From Sphingobacteriaceae bacterium (lineage in GTDB: Bacteria; Bacteroidota; Bacteroidia; B-17B0; Aurantibacillaceae), in assembly GCA_016705695.1 (NCBI GenBank), contig JADJLA010000001.1:1-64000 (forward strand): a stretch of DNA of 64,000 nucleotides, read 5' to 3'. Positions 16,781-27,096 of the stretch are shown in pieces. The position numbers and the translations under genes are program-made. Below the pieces are notes generated by a model. The model saw only the letters and a program-made list of their open reading frames with translations. It searched no databases and had not been told where the DNA came from. Position 1 is the stretch's first letter; every line of letters begins with the position of its first letter.

Positions 16781-17326
16781 ATGAAAAACCTGATCGTTGT
16801 CTTTACTTTTTTATTCTCACTTTCATGCTCTGCACAAAAAAGCGGGAGCAATAAAACAGGCGGTATAAAACCTCTGCGCGTTACAGTAACCGGCAAGTTA
16901 ATGCAAACACAATCCTATTGTGGAGGAATGGCTCCAACTCCTGAAATGGAAGCGCAGTATCAAAAAGCATTTCCTTATTCGGGCAAAGTTTTTTATGTAA
17001 GAAAAGGAAAAGTAAATTCAACCAAAGCAGAAGTGCTCACAAGTTTTACGGTAGATGCAAAAGGAGAATTTTCGTTTCAAATAACTCCCGGAACATATAG
17101 TATTATTCAAGCAAAACAATTAAAGCCTTTAACAAGAGCGGATCTTAAGTCTACCGAGTCATTGCAAGTGGATGCAAAATGCATGAAAGAGTGGTGGGCT
17201 AAACCTTATTATTTGTTAGAAGTAAAAACAACCAACATCACTATTCCCGATTGGAGTATTCATCATCCGTGTTTTGTTTCGGGCGATATACCTTGTATAA
17301 GTTATACGGGGCCAATGCCTCCTTAA
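16781..17326 (+). CDS. Small exported protein of unknown function
   Basis: 181 residues with an N-terminal signal (MKNLIVVFTFLFSLSCSAQK). The Cys at 16 could be a lipoprotein cysteine (S-L-S-C), or the peptide could be cut after SAQ; both are common in this phylum. The mature part has a beta-sandwich look, with RVTVTGKLMQTQSYCGG and FTVDAKGEFSFQITPGTYSII, as in carboxypeptidase-regulatory-like or transthyretin-like domains. Two further Cys near the end (HPCFVSGDIPC) may pair. No named family is recognised. It lies 36 bases before the SBBP-type repeat gene on the same strand. Confidence 0.65.
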   Translation: MKNLIVVFTFLFSLSCSAQKSGSNKTGGIKPLRVTVTGKLMQTQSYCGGMAPTPEMEAQYQKAFPYSGKVFYVRKGKVNSTKAEVLTSFTVDAKGEFSFQITPGTYSIIQAKQLKPLTRADLKSTESLQVDAKCMKEWWAKPYYLLEVKTTNITIPDWSIHHPCFVSGDIPCISYTGPMPP

Positions 17327-17362
17327 ATTTTGCATGCGTTTTTTATTACCTTTAGTAATTAA

Positions 17363-19051
17363 ATGCAAGCTCGATTTTTATACGCTTTGTTTTTTTCATT
17401 TCTTTTTTTAAAAGTTGCCTCACAACCGTGTCCGCAACTTTCTACTTATTTTGGAAAAACACAAATTGAGGAATTTAAAGGTGTATGCAAGGATAATAAA
17501 GGAAACATTTACGCTATTGGAAATACTACCAGCAGTGATCTTCCTGTAACCGCAGGCGCTTTTCAAAGTATTTATAAAGCAAATTACGAAGCCTTTATTG
17601 TAAAATTTGATTCGTGTGGCGCGTTAATATGGTGTACGTATTTTGGAACAAATGGTTTTGATTCGGGAGAGAAGATAGCGTATTCAAATTTGGATAGTAG
17701 CATTGTTATTACCGGATACACCGATGGAACGGATCTTGATACAACTTACAATTGCTTTCAGCCAACAAGCAATGGTATGAACGATTGCTTTCTGGCAAAG
17801 TTTAATTTGAACGGCCAAGCAAAATGGATAACATATTTCGGTGGCACGCAATCTGATTTTTCTTACGCAATTACTATTGACTCAAAAAGTAATATCATCA
17901 TTGGCGGAACTTCGCTCAGCCCAAGCATTCATACAACAGCGCTATCCTTTCAGCAAAATTTGGTGGGAGCAGTGGATGCATTTATTTCGCGTTTTAATAA
18001 GAACGGACAATTGAAATTCTCAACCTTCTATGGCGGAAGTAATGCCGAAGATATTCATGATGTAACAGCAGATGTTGACGGAAATATTATTGGCGTGGGA
18101 GGATCATTCAGTAATAATTTAAGTACGAGCGCAGGATGTTTGCAAGCCAGTTCAAATGGAGGAATGGAAGTTTACGTGATCAAATTAGATTCGGCTGGAA
18201 ATAGATTATTCTCCACATACATTGGAGGAACTGGGACGGATGATTCATACGGCGCGTGCACCGATCAACAGAAAAATATCTATTTAACCGGTCACACCAC
18301 AAGTAACGATTTTTATAAAACTGCAATTTCGCATCAAACACTTATTGCTGGCAACAACGATAATTATTGTTTGAAGTTAACACCTATAGGTACTTTAGTA
18401 TGGAGTACAATTTACGGCGGCTCATCTTTTGATCTGAATGTGCATTGTAAAATAGATGCAAATAATAATATCTACTCGTTGATCAATTCTCAAAGCAATG
18501 ATTTCCCAATGTTAGGAACCGGAAATTATACAGTGTACAATGGATCAAATGAAATCGTTGTAACAAAAATTAATAGCAGCGGTCAATTGATCTGGAGTTC
18601 GTACAAAGGAGGAAGTGGGGGAGAAGTTCCGGGAGATCTGGCGTTGTTCAACAACAGAATTGTTATTTGTGGCTCAACATCAAGCGCCGATTTTCCTGTG
18701 AATGCAAATAATTATCAATTAACTAACTCAGGACAAGATGATGGATTTCTTGCATCGATCTCTTCGATCATAAACATAAATATTGGCGTAAAAAATTATG
18801 CCTCTCAAAAGTGTGAACCGTTTTTAAAAAACAACAATAATTTTTACGAATTACATATTCCTTGCCAACAAATTAAGAGTGTAATTGTACATGACATCCT
18901 TGGAAAACAAATTCAGGAATCAAGCGTGAGGGATGGAGTGGCAGAATTTGAAAATTTAAGCAGAAACCAGGTTTATTTCGTTTCCGGATTCGATATAGCC
19001 AAAAATAAGATCTTTGTTTTTAAGCTATTTTTGAGTGATTTTGGACAATAA
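17363..19051 (+). CDS. Secreted SBBP-type beta-propeller repeat protein, probable T9SS cargo
   Basis: 562 residues. A signal peptide (MQARFLYALFFSFLFLKVASQ) is followed by eight or so repeats of about 50 residues carrying the SBBP-like core W-x-T-Y-x-G-G-x-x-x-D (CTYFGTNGFDSG, ITYFGGTQSDFS, STFYGGSNAEDI, STYIGGTGTDDS, STIYGGSSFDLN). Between them lie AGAFQ-type loops. This pattern forms a beta-propeller in exported proteins. The last 80 residues (IPCQQIKSVIVHDILGKQI... ending in FKLFLSDFG) look like a T9SS type A sorting domain, though its usual start is worn. It would be secreted across the outer membrane and held at the surface. Its partner is unknown; the giant SprB-repeat gene follows. Confidence 0.82.
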   Translation: MQARFLYALFFSFLFLKVASQPCPQLSTYFGKTQIEEFKGVCKDNKGNIYAIGNTTSSDLPVTAGAFQSIYKANYEAFIVKFDSCGALIWCTYFGTNGFDSGEKIAYSNLDSSIVITGYTDGTDLDTTYNCFQPTSNGMNDCFLAKFNLNGQAKWITYFGGTQSDFSYAITIDSKSNIIIGGTSLSPSIHTTALSFQQNLVGAVDAFISRFNKNGQLKFSTFYGGSNAEDIHDVTADVDGNIIGVGGSFSNNLSTSAGCLQASSNGGMEVYVIKLDSAGNRLFSTYIGGTGTDDSYGACTDQQKNIYLTGHTTSNDFYKTAISHQTLIAGNNDNYCLKLTPIGTLVWSTIYGGSSFDLNVHCKIDANNNIYSLINSQSNDFPMLGTGNYTVYNGSNEIVVTKINSSGQLIWSSYKGGSGGEVPGDLALFNNRIVICGSTSSADFPVNANNYQLTNSGQDDGFLASISSIININIGVKNYASQKCEPFLKNNNNFYELHIPCQQIKSVIVHDILGKQIQESSVRDGVAEFENLSRNQVYFVSGFDIAKNKIFVFKLFLSDFGQ

Positions 19052-19253
19052 TTTGTTAAAAATTGACGATTTTACGTGGTTTTTGACAAAAATAGCCTTT
19101 TTTATTCTTTTCATGGGGGGTAATTAGTTTTAAATAATCTTGCTTTGCCCCTACTAAAAATTTAAAACCTTTTGAGTGAATCCCCTGTATTACTTAGCAA
19201 AGCGCAGGTCTTCATCCCTTGCGAATAGGTATATTTAACACAAAATTTTAGTT

Positions 19254-22200
19254 ATGTATTTCAAACCAAGGGCAGGAGTTTTTATCGCTATACTTTTTAT
19301 AGCGTCGCTCTTTAGCAAATTACACGCAAGTCATGGTATGGCATTGGTTAACCCTGTTATTACTGTTGGAGTTGGTTGTGTTACTATTACAGCAAGTTCA
19401 AATGCTGCAACTTGTGGTGGTGGACCATATTGGTTACAAGCAGAGATCAGGTGTACTGCAAATCAGTTAACCGGCACTCCTCCTGCCACAATGCAAACAC
19501 AATTATTGAACTGGGCTGGTCCCGGTGTTACTTACAATCAATTCCCTTGGTACAATTCTCTTTTAAATGTTCCTGCTTATGTTGCTCCGGGTTGGCCTGA
19601 TCAGTGTGTAACTGAACCCTATCATCCGGTGGTTATTTGTTATCCGGGTTTATGTCCGGGTCAAGTTTATTATGTTGCAGCGCGCGAGTGGGTAAGTGGA
19701 ACAAATAGTGTTGGTCCATGGACAGCACCTATCTCTTTTACCGTTCCCGGAATTTTTGTCCCATTAAGTTTTAATATTTCAGGTAACCCTTTGATCTTTT
19801 GTGCTCCCGGTAGTTCAACGCTTAGCATAACAAACGTAGCCGGTGGTTGCGGTCAAACAACTTACACCTGGTTACCAACTAATCAAACGAGTTCAAGCAT
19901 TGTTGTTTCTCCGGTAGTAACAACAAACTATACTGCTGTTGTTTCTACCCCTTGTAACACTTTACAGCAAACTATTCAAGTACAAGTTGTGCCTGTTGTT
20001 TCAGCAGCATTTACTCCACTTAATTCTAATGGCTGTATCAATACCCCAATTCAATTTAATCATACGGGTACTGCTGGTGTTAGCCATACGTGGGCTGTAA
20101 CGCCTGCTGCAAACACAACGCTTACAACGAGCTCATCTATAAATCCCGTCATAACGTTTGGGCAGGCGGGTGTTTATACAATTTCACATACGGTTGCGAT
20201 TGGTTCATGCACCCATGTCGTCACCACTAACATAACTATTAGTGGACTTCCACCGGCATTCACAATTCCAAGTGCTACGCAATGTATAAATGGTAATTCA
20301 TTCAGTTTTAACGCGGCGAGCCCAGGGGGAAATCATACGTATGCATTTAATCCGGCAGCCGGTGCGCCCGCCACAGGTAACGTTCCAAATTATGTAGGAA
20401 GTTTTACGCAACCTGGAACGTATACTGTTACACATACTATAAATCATAACGGTTGTATAACAAGCACCACAGGAGTTGTTGTCGTCAATGCATCACCTGC
20501 AGCAGTGCTTACAGTTACAAATGCTTTTTGTGGACAGAACAATGGTAAAATAGTTATTGCCAATACATCTCCTCCGGGGCAATTCATTACTGCAATGACG
20601 CTCAATGGAAATCCAATTGCAACACAAACATTAACACCTTTAGCTCCCGGTAACTATACGGTTGTGCTCACAAATAATTTTGGTTGTACATTCACTGTAA
20701 CTACTACAGTTGGTAATACACCGGGCATAACAGCCCTTGCCACAACATTTACAAATGCGAGTTGTGCAACTAATAATGGAATTATTGTTGCCGGAATAGT
20801 TACAGGAGGAACGCCAACATACTCATTCAATATCAATAATGGTGCTTATAGTACAAATACTTCGTTCGCCAATTTAGGAGCGGGCACTTATACAATTGGC
20901 GTTATAGATGTTAATGGTTGTACGTTCACAAAAACGGTAGCCATTGTAAATACAATTCCTCCAAGTAATATCACGTTTACAATGTCTCCAACAGCTTGTG
21001 CCGCAAATACCGGGATCATTGGTATTACCGGTGTAACAGGTGGTGTAAGGCCTTTCACATTTAGTTTGAATATGGTGCCTACTGGTTCTGTAACAGGAAG
21101 TTTACCTGCGGGTAATCATACCATCACTGTAAAAGATGCAGCGGGTTGTACATTTAGCATTGTTGCTATAGTAACAACTGTGGTTGGTCCAAGTGCAGCA
21201 AACGTAACAGTAACTCCTGCAGCTTGTGGAAACTCTAACGGTTCTGCAACTGTAAGTTCAATAACAGGTGGCGTTGGTCCTTTCCAATACAATTTCAACA
21301 ACACTGCATTCTCAACAAATAGTTTTGTTATTAATCAATTAGCAGGACCAAAAAGCGTTGTGATCATGGATGCTAATGGTTGTACATTTACTGTTAACTT
21401 TAATATTGGCAATACAGGAAGTCCAAGTTCAGCTGTTGCAAGTTTAAGTAATGTAAGTTGTTTTGGCGGAGCAAATGGAAGTTTTACATTGAATACATTT
21501 GGAGGAACACCAAATTATAATTACACATTAACCCCCGGTAATATTACCAGTGGATTTGGATTCTTTACAAATTTAACTGCACAAAATTACACAGTTAACG
21601 TGCAAGATGCTTTAGGTTGTGTTACAACAGTAACTTTAAATATTAGTCAACCCGCACCTCTTACTTTAACATTAAGCTCAATTCAACCAAGTTGTTTTGG
21701 TGGAAATAATGGAACCATTACAGCAATGGCAGGTGGTGGCACAGGACCATACTTGTATAATTTAAATTCAGGACCAAATCAGGTATCAAATACATTCACA
21801 ACAAATATTACTGCTGGTGCATATAACATCACTGTTATAGATAGCAAAGGGTGTACATTAACACAATCGGTTATTGTTGCTAATCCATCTCAAATAACAT
21901 TAGCGCTTACTAGCACCAATGCAATTTGTTCGGGCTTTAATGGTGTAGCAAGTGTTACAGCAACCGGTGGTGCAGGAGGATACACATACACTTGGTCGCC
22001 AATGGGTGGAAATAATCCACAGTCAAACGGAGTTCCAACGGGTAATTATACAATTACAGTTAAGGATCAAAATAATTGCTTGGCTGTTGGTCAGATCTCA
22101 GTTGGTTCAACGCCAGGAGGTACAGCAGTAATTACAAGCTTTACTCCGGTTAGTTGTTTTGGTTTTAATAATGGAGCGGCATTAGCAGGAGGAATTGGTC

Positions 22201-25200
22201 CATTTACGGCGCCGATCACATATAGTTGGAGTAATACACAACTTGGGCCTACAGCAACTAATCTCGCACCAGGAACCTATACTGTGTATTTAGATGACTT
22301 TAATGGATGTAAATCAAACACAACAGTTACAATTACGCAACCTGCTGTATTAAATTTTGCAGTTAACAGTTCAAGTGTTTTATGTTTTAATGGTTCAAGC
22401 GGAAGTGCTACGGTATCAAATATCACTGGCGGTAATCCAGGATTTACGTATTTATGGACACCAGGTGGTTCTACGCTTTCAACTGCAGGAGGTTTATCAG
22501 TAGGAGTTTATTCAGTAACAGTTACCGATACAAAAGGTTGTAATTTAACCAAAACGGTAAATGTTACTCAGCCAACCTCTGTAACAGTTTTAAGTAACAC
22601 AACAACTGCAAACTGTAACCAAAGTAATGGTAGTGCAAGTGTAGCAGCGAGTGGCGGTAACGGACCTTACACATACACATGGAGCACAAGTGTAACAGGA
22701 CCTTTATTAAATAACGTTCCTGCTGGAACATATACAGTTGCTGTTCAAGATGCCAATGGTTGTATTTATCCTGGTGCCGCAACAGTTCCTAACTCGTCTG
22801 GTCCAAGTATATCTATTATAAGTCAAACTAACGTAAGTTGCTTTGGAGGAAATAATGCAGCAGCAACGGCTTCTGCAACCGGAGGTTCTTTGCCATACAT
22901 TTATATGTGGAGTAATGCACAGATCACACCGTTATCTACAAACATGTCTGCTGGAATTTACACAGTAAGTGTAACTGATAATGTTGGTTGTGTTGCTACC
23001 GCAAGTGTTCTTATCACTCAACCAAGTTCGTTAACTATAAACGTATCTGGTAATAATCCTTTATGCTTTGGAGCAACTAATGGAAATGCTAATGCCGGTG
23101 TATTAGGTGGAACACCAGTATACAATTATACATGGACGCCAAATCCGGGAACGGGTCAAGGAACTGCTTCGGCAGGTAATATGGGCGCAGGTGTTTATTT
23201 AGTAACTGTAATGGATAGCAAAGGTTGTATCATTACAGGTTCTGTTCAATTAAATAATCCCCCACAATTATTAGCAAGTGTTGCTTCAACTAATGTTACG
23301 TGTTTTAATGCATGTAATGGTATGGCGTTTGGAACCACAACAAATAACGTTGGTCCGGTTTCCTATTTTTATGTTGGAGGTGCTTCGCCTTTGGCAACAC
23401 AAAGTGTAAGTAATCTTTGTCCGGTAAATTATACCATGACGGCAACTGATGCTAATAATTGTATAGCTATAGTAACATTCAGTATTTCTCAACCACCTTT
23501 ATTAGTTGGAACAATTAGCGCTGTTGGAACTGTAAGTTGTTCCGGTGGTAGTAATGGTTTTGCAACTATTAATGCAAGTGGTGGAACTCCGGGATATACA
23601 TATAACTGGAGCAATGCTCAAACAAATCCTACAGCAAGTAATTTAATTGCCGGCGCGTACACCTTTACGGTAACCGATACAAAAAGTTGTACTGCTACAG
23701 GGGTTGTAAATATTACTCAACCCCCGGGATTAACTGCAACATTAACTTCAAGTAACGTAACATGTTTTAATGCGAATAATGGAATTGGTAATGTTGCTTA
23801 TTCAGGTGGATCCGGCATACCAACATTTTTATGGTTGCCAAGTTTAAATGTAACTCCGGTAGCAAGTAACCTTGGCCCTGGAACGCATACAGTTATAATT
23901 ACTGATGGTAATGGATGTCAACAAACACAAACTATAAGTATTACTCAGCCAACACAATTGAATACAACAATTTTAGGAATTGTTTCAACTAACTGTGGTC
24001 AGGCAAATGGTAGTGCTTCCGTAGCTGCATCGGGTGGCGCAGGAGGTTATACATATTTATGGAGTGGAAGTCCTACATATACAAATCCGGGTTTGACAAG
24101 TGTTACTGCCGGTCCTTATACTGTAATGGTAACTGATGCGAATGGTTGCATAACTACAACAATTGCAAACATCCCTAATATTGCAGGACCAACTATAGCC
24201 AATACATTCTCAACGCACGTTGATTGCTTTGGAAATTCTACTGGAGCAGCGACAATTATTTCTTCGGTATTAGTTTCACCAATGACCTACTTATGGAGTT
24301 TTGCGGCACAAACAACATCCGCTGTAACAAATTTACCTGCAGGTTTACATAGCATCACTGTATTTGATGGCGCTGGTTGTTTGGCAAGCGCTAATGTTTT
24401 AATTACTCAGCCACCACAAATTGTAAGCGCTATTGGTACACCAACACACTCGAGTTGTTTCTTATCATTTAATGGACAAGCACCTGCGCTTGTTAATGGA
24501 GGTACGCCGGGTTATACGTATAGCTGGACACCATCATCACAAACAAATTCTCTTTTAGTTGGAGCCGGAGCCGGAGTGTATTCGTGTGTAATTACAGATT
24601 CTAAGGGATGTGTTACAAGTAGCTCTGTTACATTAACACAACCGCAGCCACTCATCATTAACACAAACACAATTGTTCCAATTTTATGTAACGGTGGAAA
24701 TAACGGATTGATCAATACAAATGTTACGGGCGGCACACCTTTTTATACTATCAATTGGGCCTCAACATCTACATTAACTCCGCCTGCAAATCAAGTGGTA
24801 ACAAATTTAATTGCGGGTACATACACAATGTCGGTTAGCGATGTGAATGGTTGTGCTACAAGCTCTGTGTACACACTTAATCAACCAACTGCTCTTTCAA
24901 TTGTAAGTTCGGCTACACTTCCTGCAACTTGCGGTAATGCCAACGGATCGGCTACAGTAATTGTAAGTGGAGGAACTTCACCATATGGCTATAACTGGAA
25001 TACATCAACGCCTCAAAACACAAACATTGCTATCAATTTAAACGGTGGTATTTGGATGCTAACTACTACGGATGGTAATGGCTGTATCATTACAAGAACG
25101 CTTGATGTTCCTGCGCCTGCTTTACCAACTGTAACTTTAGGATTTATTTCTCCTTTATGTTATGGTCAGCCAAACGGAAGTGCATGGATGACACCAACAG

Positions 25201-26654
25201 GTAATTCTCCGTTTACTTATAATTGGGCACCAAACTCTTTAACTACTCAAACAATTACCGGAATTGTTTCTTCCGTTTATTCAGGAACAGTTACCGACAT
25301 GTACGGATGTAAAGCATTTGGTGTTGTAAATGTTACGCAACCAAACAAATTGATCATAACCGGCGGTGGACCGGATACTATTTGTTACGGACGTTTTATT
25401 CAAATTTTCGCTGCAGCTGGTGGAGGTACTACTCCTTATACATATAATTGGACAACTCCTGGAAGTGTAATTACTTCAACGTTGGGCGGACCACATACAG
25501 TTACACCAAATATTTCTTCAACGTATACTGTAATGGTTACCGATGCTAATGGATGTTTAAATGGCCCTATCGATGTTATTGTATATGTAAAACCACAATT
25601 AACAGGTTTAGGATTCTCGGTAACCAAATGTGCTAAAGATAGCGTTGTATTAACTCCTGCTATTACTAGTATTGGTAATGGAGGTCCATATACATTTAAC
25701 TGGCAACCTGGCAACCAATCAACATCAAGTATTATGGTAGCTGCAACTTATTCTGCTAATACACCAAACATGTATACAGTTACAATAAGCGATGGATGTA
25801 CCATCCCTGGCGGAACCGCTGAATTTACGGTAAGAGTAAATCCATTACCTGTTGCTTCGTTCAGTTCATCACCTCGCAAGGGTTGTATGCCTTGGACAGT
25901 ACAATTCCAAGCCATATCCGATTCATCTCAGAGCGATACCTATGTTTGGAATTTTGGAGAAGGTTCTGAAGCAAACGGGAACGATCCGTTTCAGAACATT
26001 AGATATGGTGTTGATGGAAACTATCCTGTGTCGTTACAGGTAACAAATCAATATGGTTGCAAAAGCGATACGTCTTATTTAAATTATGTTGAAGTATGGC
26101 CATTGCCAATTGCTAATTTTGACGCCATACCACAAACAGTTACGTTGTTGGATCCTACAGTAACCTTCACTAATCTTTCAATAGGAGCAGTATCTTATTA
26201 TTGGGAGTTCAGTGATTATACTTCAAAAGTTAATTCAAGCACTGTAGTTGACCCTGTACATACTTATGAATATCTAGGAATGTATCCTGCGTGGTTAGTT
26301 GCTACTAATATGTATGGATGTAAAGACACTATTAAGAAGAATATTGAAGTGTTGAATGATGTTGGTATCTATATTCCAAATGCGTTCTCTCCGGATGATA
26401 ACAATCTTAATGAATCATTCTATCCTAAGGGTTATGGAATTAAAGCAGAAGACAAATATAAATTGGAGATCTTTGACCGTTGGGGTGAGTTGTTATTTTC
26501 ATCAAACGAGTTGCATAAGGGTTGGAATGGACGAGCGAAAGGAACCAATACGGTAGTTGAAGAAGGCGTTTACATTTACAAGATATTGATCACCGATCTT
26601 CAAGGTTATAAAAAGTATTTTGTGGGACATGTAACAGTGGTTCGTCAACAATAA
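19254..26654 (+). CDS. Giant SprB-repeat surface protein with T9SS type B sorting domain
   Basis: 2466 residues. After a signal peptide (IAILFIASLFSKLHA) come Ig-like and PKD-like modules (to about 400), then roughly twenty SprB-type repeats of 75-85 residues. Each repeat has a CFGxxNG start, a GGTPxYxYxWS middle and an AGxYTVTVTDxxGC end, mostly joined by ITQP linkers. Two PKD-like domains follow (GCMPWTVQFQAISDSS and the next). The last 80 residues are a type B (CHU_C) sorting domain: IYIPNAFSPDDNNLNESF, EIFDRWGELLF, GWNGRAKG, GVYIYKI. In Flavobacterium, SprB is the cell-surface adhesin moved by the gliding machinery; related proteins act as adhesins. The frame is uninterrupted across 7.4 kb. 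A terminator follows directly. Whether this organism glides is not shown here. Confidence 0.92.
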   Translation: MYFKPRAGVFIAILFIASLFSKLHASHGMALVNPVITVGVGCVTITASSNAATCGGGPYWLQAEIRCTANQLTGTPPATMQTQLLNWAGPGVTYNQFPWYNSLLNVPAYVAPGWPDQCVTEPYHPVVICYPGLCPGQVYYVAAREWVSGTNSVGPWTAPISFTVPGIFVPLSFNISGNPLIFCAPGSSTLSITNVAGGCGQTTYTWLPTNQTSSSIVVSPVVTTNYTAVVSTPCNTLQQTIQVQVVPVVSAAFTPLNSNGCINTPIQFNHTGTAGVSHTWAVTPAANTTLTTSSSINPVITFGQAGVYTISHTVAIGSCTHVVTTNITISGLPPAFTIPSATQCINGNSFSFNAASPGGNHTYAFNPAAGAPATGNVPNYVGSFTQPGTYTVTHTINHNGCITSTTGVVVVNASPAAVLTVTNAFCGQNNGKIVIANTSPPGQFITAMTLNGNPIATQTLTPLAPGNYTVVLTNNFGCTFTVTTTVGNTPGITALATTFTNASCATNNGIIVAGIVTGGTPTYSFNINNGAYSTNTSFANLGAGTYTIGVIDVNGCTFTKTVAIVNTIPPSNITFTMSPTACAANTGIIGITGVTGGVRPFTFSLNMVPTGSVTGSLPAGNHTITVKDAAGCTFSIVAIVTTVVGPSAANVTVTPAACGNSNGSATVSSITGGVGPFQYNFNNTAFSTNSFVINQLAGPKSVVIMDANGCTFTVNFNIGNTGSPSSAVASLSNVSCFGGANGSFTLNTFGGTPNYNYTLTPGNITSGFGFFTNLTAQNYTVNVQDALGCVTTVTLNISQPAPLTLTLSSIQPSCFGGNNGTITAMAGGGTGPYLYNLNSGPNQVSNTFTTNITAGAYNITVIDSKGCTLTQSVIVANPSQITLALTSTNAICSGFNGVASVTATGGAGGYTYTWSPMGGNNPQSNGVPTGNYTITVKDQNNCLAVGQISVGSTPGGTAVITSFTPVSCFGFNNGAALAGGIGPFTAPITYSWSNTQLGPTATNLAPGTYTVYLDDFNGCKSNTTVTITQPAVLNFAVNSSSVLCFNGSSGSATVSNITGGNPGFTYLWTPGGSTLSTAGGLSVGVYSVTVTDTKGCNLTKTVNVTQPTSVTVLSNTTTANCNQSNGSASVAASGGNGPYTYTWSTSVTGPLLNNVPAGTYTVAVQDANGCIYPGAATVPNSSGPSISIISQTNVSCFGGNNAAATASATGGSLPYIYMWSNAQITPLSTNMSAGIYTVSVTDNVGCVATASVLITQPSSLTINVSGNNPLCFGATNGNANAGVLGGTPVYNYTWTPNPGTGQGTASAGNMGAGVYLVTVMDSKGCIITGSVQLNNPPQLLASVASTNVTCFNACNGMAFGTTTNNVGPVSYFYVGGASPLATQSVSNLCPVNYTMTATDANNCIAIVTFSISQPPLLVGTISAVGTVSCSGGSNGFATINASGGTPGYTYNWSNAQTNPTASNLIAGAYTFTVTDTKSCTATGVVNITQPPGLTATLTSSNVTCFNANNGIGNVAYSGGSGIPTFLWLPSLNVTPVASNLGPGTHTVIITDGNGCQQTQTISITQPTQLNTTILGIVSTNCGQANGSASVAASGGAGGYTYLWSGSPTYTNPGLTSVTAGPYTVMVTDANGCITTTIANIPNIAGPTIANTFSTHVDCFGNSTGAATIISSVLVSPMTYLWSFAAQTTSAVTNLPAGLHSITVFDGAGCLASANVLITQPPQIVSAIGTPTHSSCFLSFNGQAPALVNGGTPGYTYSWTPSSQTNSLLVGAGAGVYSCVITDSKGCVTSSSVTLTQPQPLIINTNTIVPILCNGGNNGLINTNVTGGTPFYTINWASTSTLTPPANQVVTNLIAGTYTMSVSDVNGCATSSVYTLNQPTALSIVSSATLPATCGNANGSATVIVSGGTSPYGYNWNTSTPQNTNIAINLNGGIWMLTTTDGNGCIITRTLDVPAPALPTVTLGFISPLCYGQPNGSAWMTPTGNSPFTYNWAPNSLTTQTITGIVSSVYSGTVTDMYGCKAFGVVNVTQPNKLIITGGGPDTICYGRFIQIFAAAGGGTTPYTYNWTTPGSVITSTLGGPHTVTPNISSTYTVMVTDANGCLNGPIDVIVYVKPQLTGLGFSVTKCAKDSVVLTPAITSIGNGGPYTFNWQPGNQSTSSIMVAATYSANTPNMYTVTISDGCTIPGGTAEFTVRVNPLPVASFSSSPRKGCMPWTVQFQAISDSSQSDTYVWNFGEGSEANGNDPFQNIRYGVDGNYPVSLQVTNQYGCKSDTSYLNYVEVWPLPIANFDAIPQTVTLLDPTVTFTNLSIGAVSYYWEFSDYTSKVNSSTVVDPVHTYEYLGMYPAWLVATNMYGCKDTIKKNIEVLNDVGIYIPNAFSPDDNNLNESFYPKGYGIKAEDKYKLEIFDRWGELLFSSNELHKGWNGRAKGTNTVVEEGVYIYKILITDLQGYKKYFVGHVTVVRQQ

Positions 26655-26670
26655 GAATAGCATTCTAAAG

Positions 26671-26704
26671 AAAAGGCGCCGCTAAATATAGCGACGCCTT
26701 TTTT
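26671..26704 (+). terminator. Terminator of the SprB-repeat gene
   Basis: AAAAGGCG (26671-26678) pairs with CGCCTTTT (26695-26702), with an inner GCTA/TAGC pairing, and the run of T continues to 26704. It lies 16 bases after the stop codon. Confidence 0.85.
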
Positions 26705-26712
26705 ATTTTGAT

Positions 26713-26720
26713 TATATTTG
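26713..26720 (+). promoter_or_regulatory. -7 promoter box (TATATTTG) of folB
   Basis: TATATTTG matches TAnnTTTG and ends 7 bases before the folB ATG. Transcription would then begin at or next to the start codon, giving a leaderless or nearly leaderless message. No clear -33 TTG is seen. Confidence 0.5.
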
Positions 26721-26727
26721 TGCCCGC

Positions 26728-27087
26728 ATGACTCATAAAATAAATATCGAGGGAATTAAATTGTACGCTTTCCATGGTTGTTTGGAGGAAGAAGCAAAAA
26801 TTGGCGCTAATTATATTGTAGATGTATACATCACTACAGATTTTAGCACGGCAGCCCTTTCAGATGACCTTAAAGAAACCATTGATTATTGCACCATTTA
26901 CGAGATATCTAAAAAGCAAATGGCTGTACGTTCAAAACTAATAGAGCAGGTGTGTAAGCGCATTTTTGATGAGATAACTTCCGAATTTAAAACAATCACT
27001 TTTCTACGAGTTAAACTAACCAAGCTCATGCCTCCAATGAATGGAAATGTAGAAAAGGTAAGCGTGGAAATGGAAAGCGAACTTTAA
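26728..27087 (+). CDS. folB: Dihydroneopterin aldolase
   Basis: 119 residues, the usual size. FolB cleaves 7,8-dihydroneopterin to 6-hydroxymethyl-dihydropterin and glycolaldehyde in folate synthesis. The family start IEGIKLYAFHGCLEEEAKIG carries the conserved His-Gly and the Glu that binds the pterin. TIDYCTIYEI holds the Asp-Tyr substrate contacts, and the C-terminal VKLTKLMPPMNG matches the place of the catalytic Lys loop. It stands alone on the plus strand with its own promoter box, converging on the DUF4956 gene with only 9 bases between stops. Confidence 0.92.
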   Translation: MTHKINIEGIKLYAFHGCLEEEAKIGANYIVDVYITTDFSTAALSDDLKETIDYCTIYEISKKQMAVRSKLIEQVCKRIFDEITSEFKTITFLRVKLTKLMPPMNGNVEKVSVEMESEL

Positions 27088-27096
27088 GGGTATTCC

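Noticed and set aside
19400..25300. CRISPR array or tandem DNA repeat
   Set aside because: The periodicity is at the protein level (SprB repeats of 75-85 residues), the DNA copies are divergent, and there are no equal spacers.
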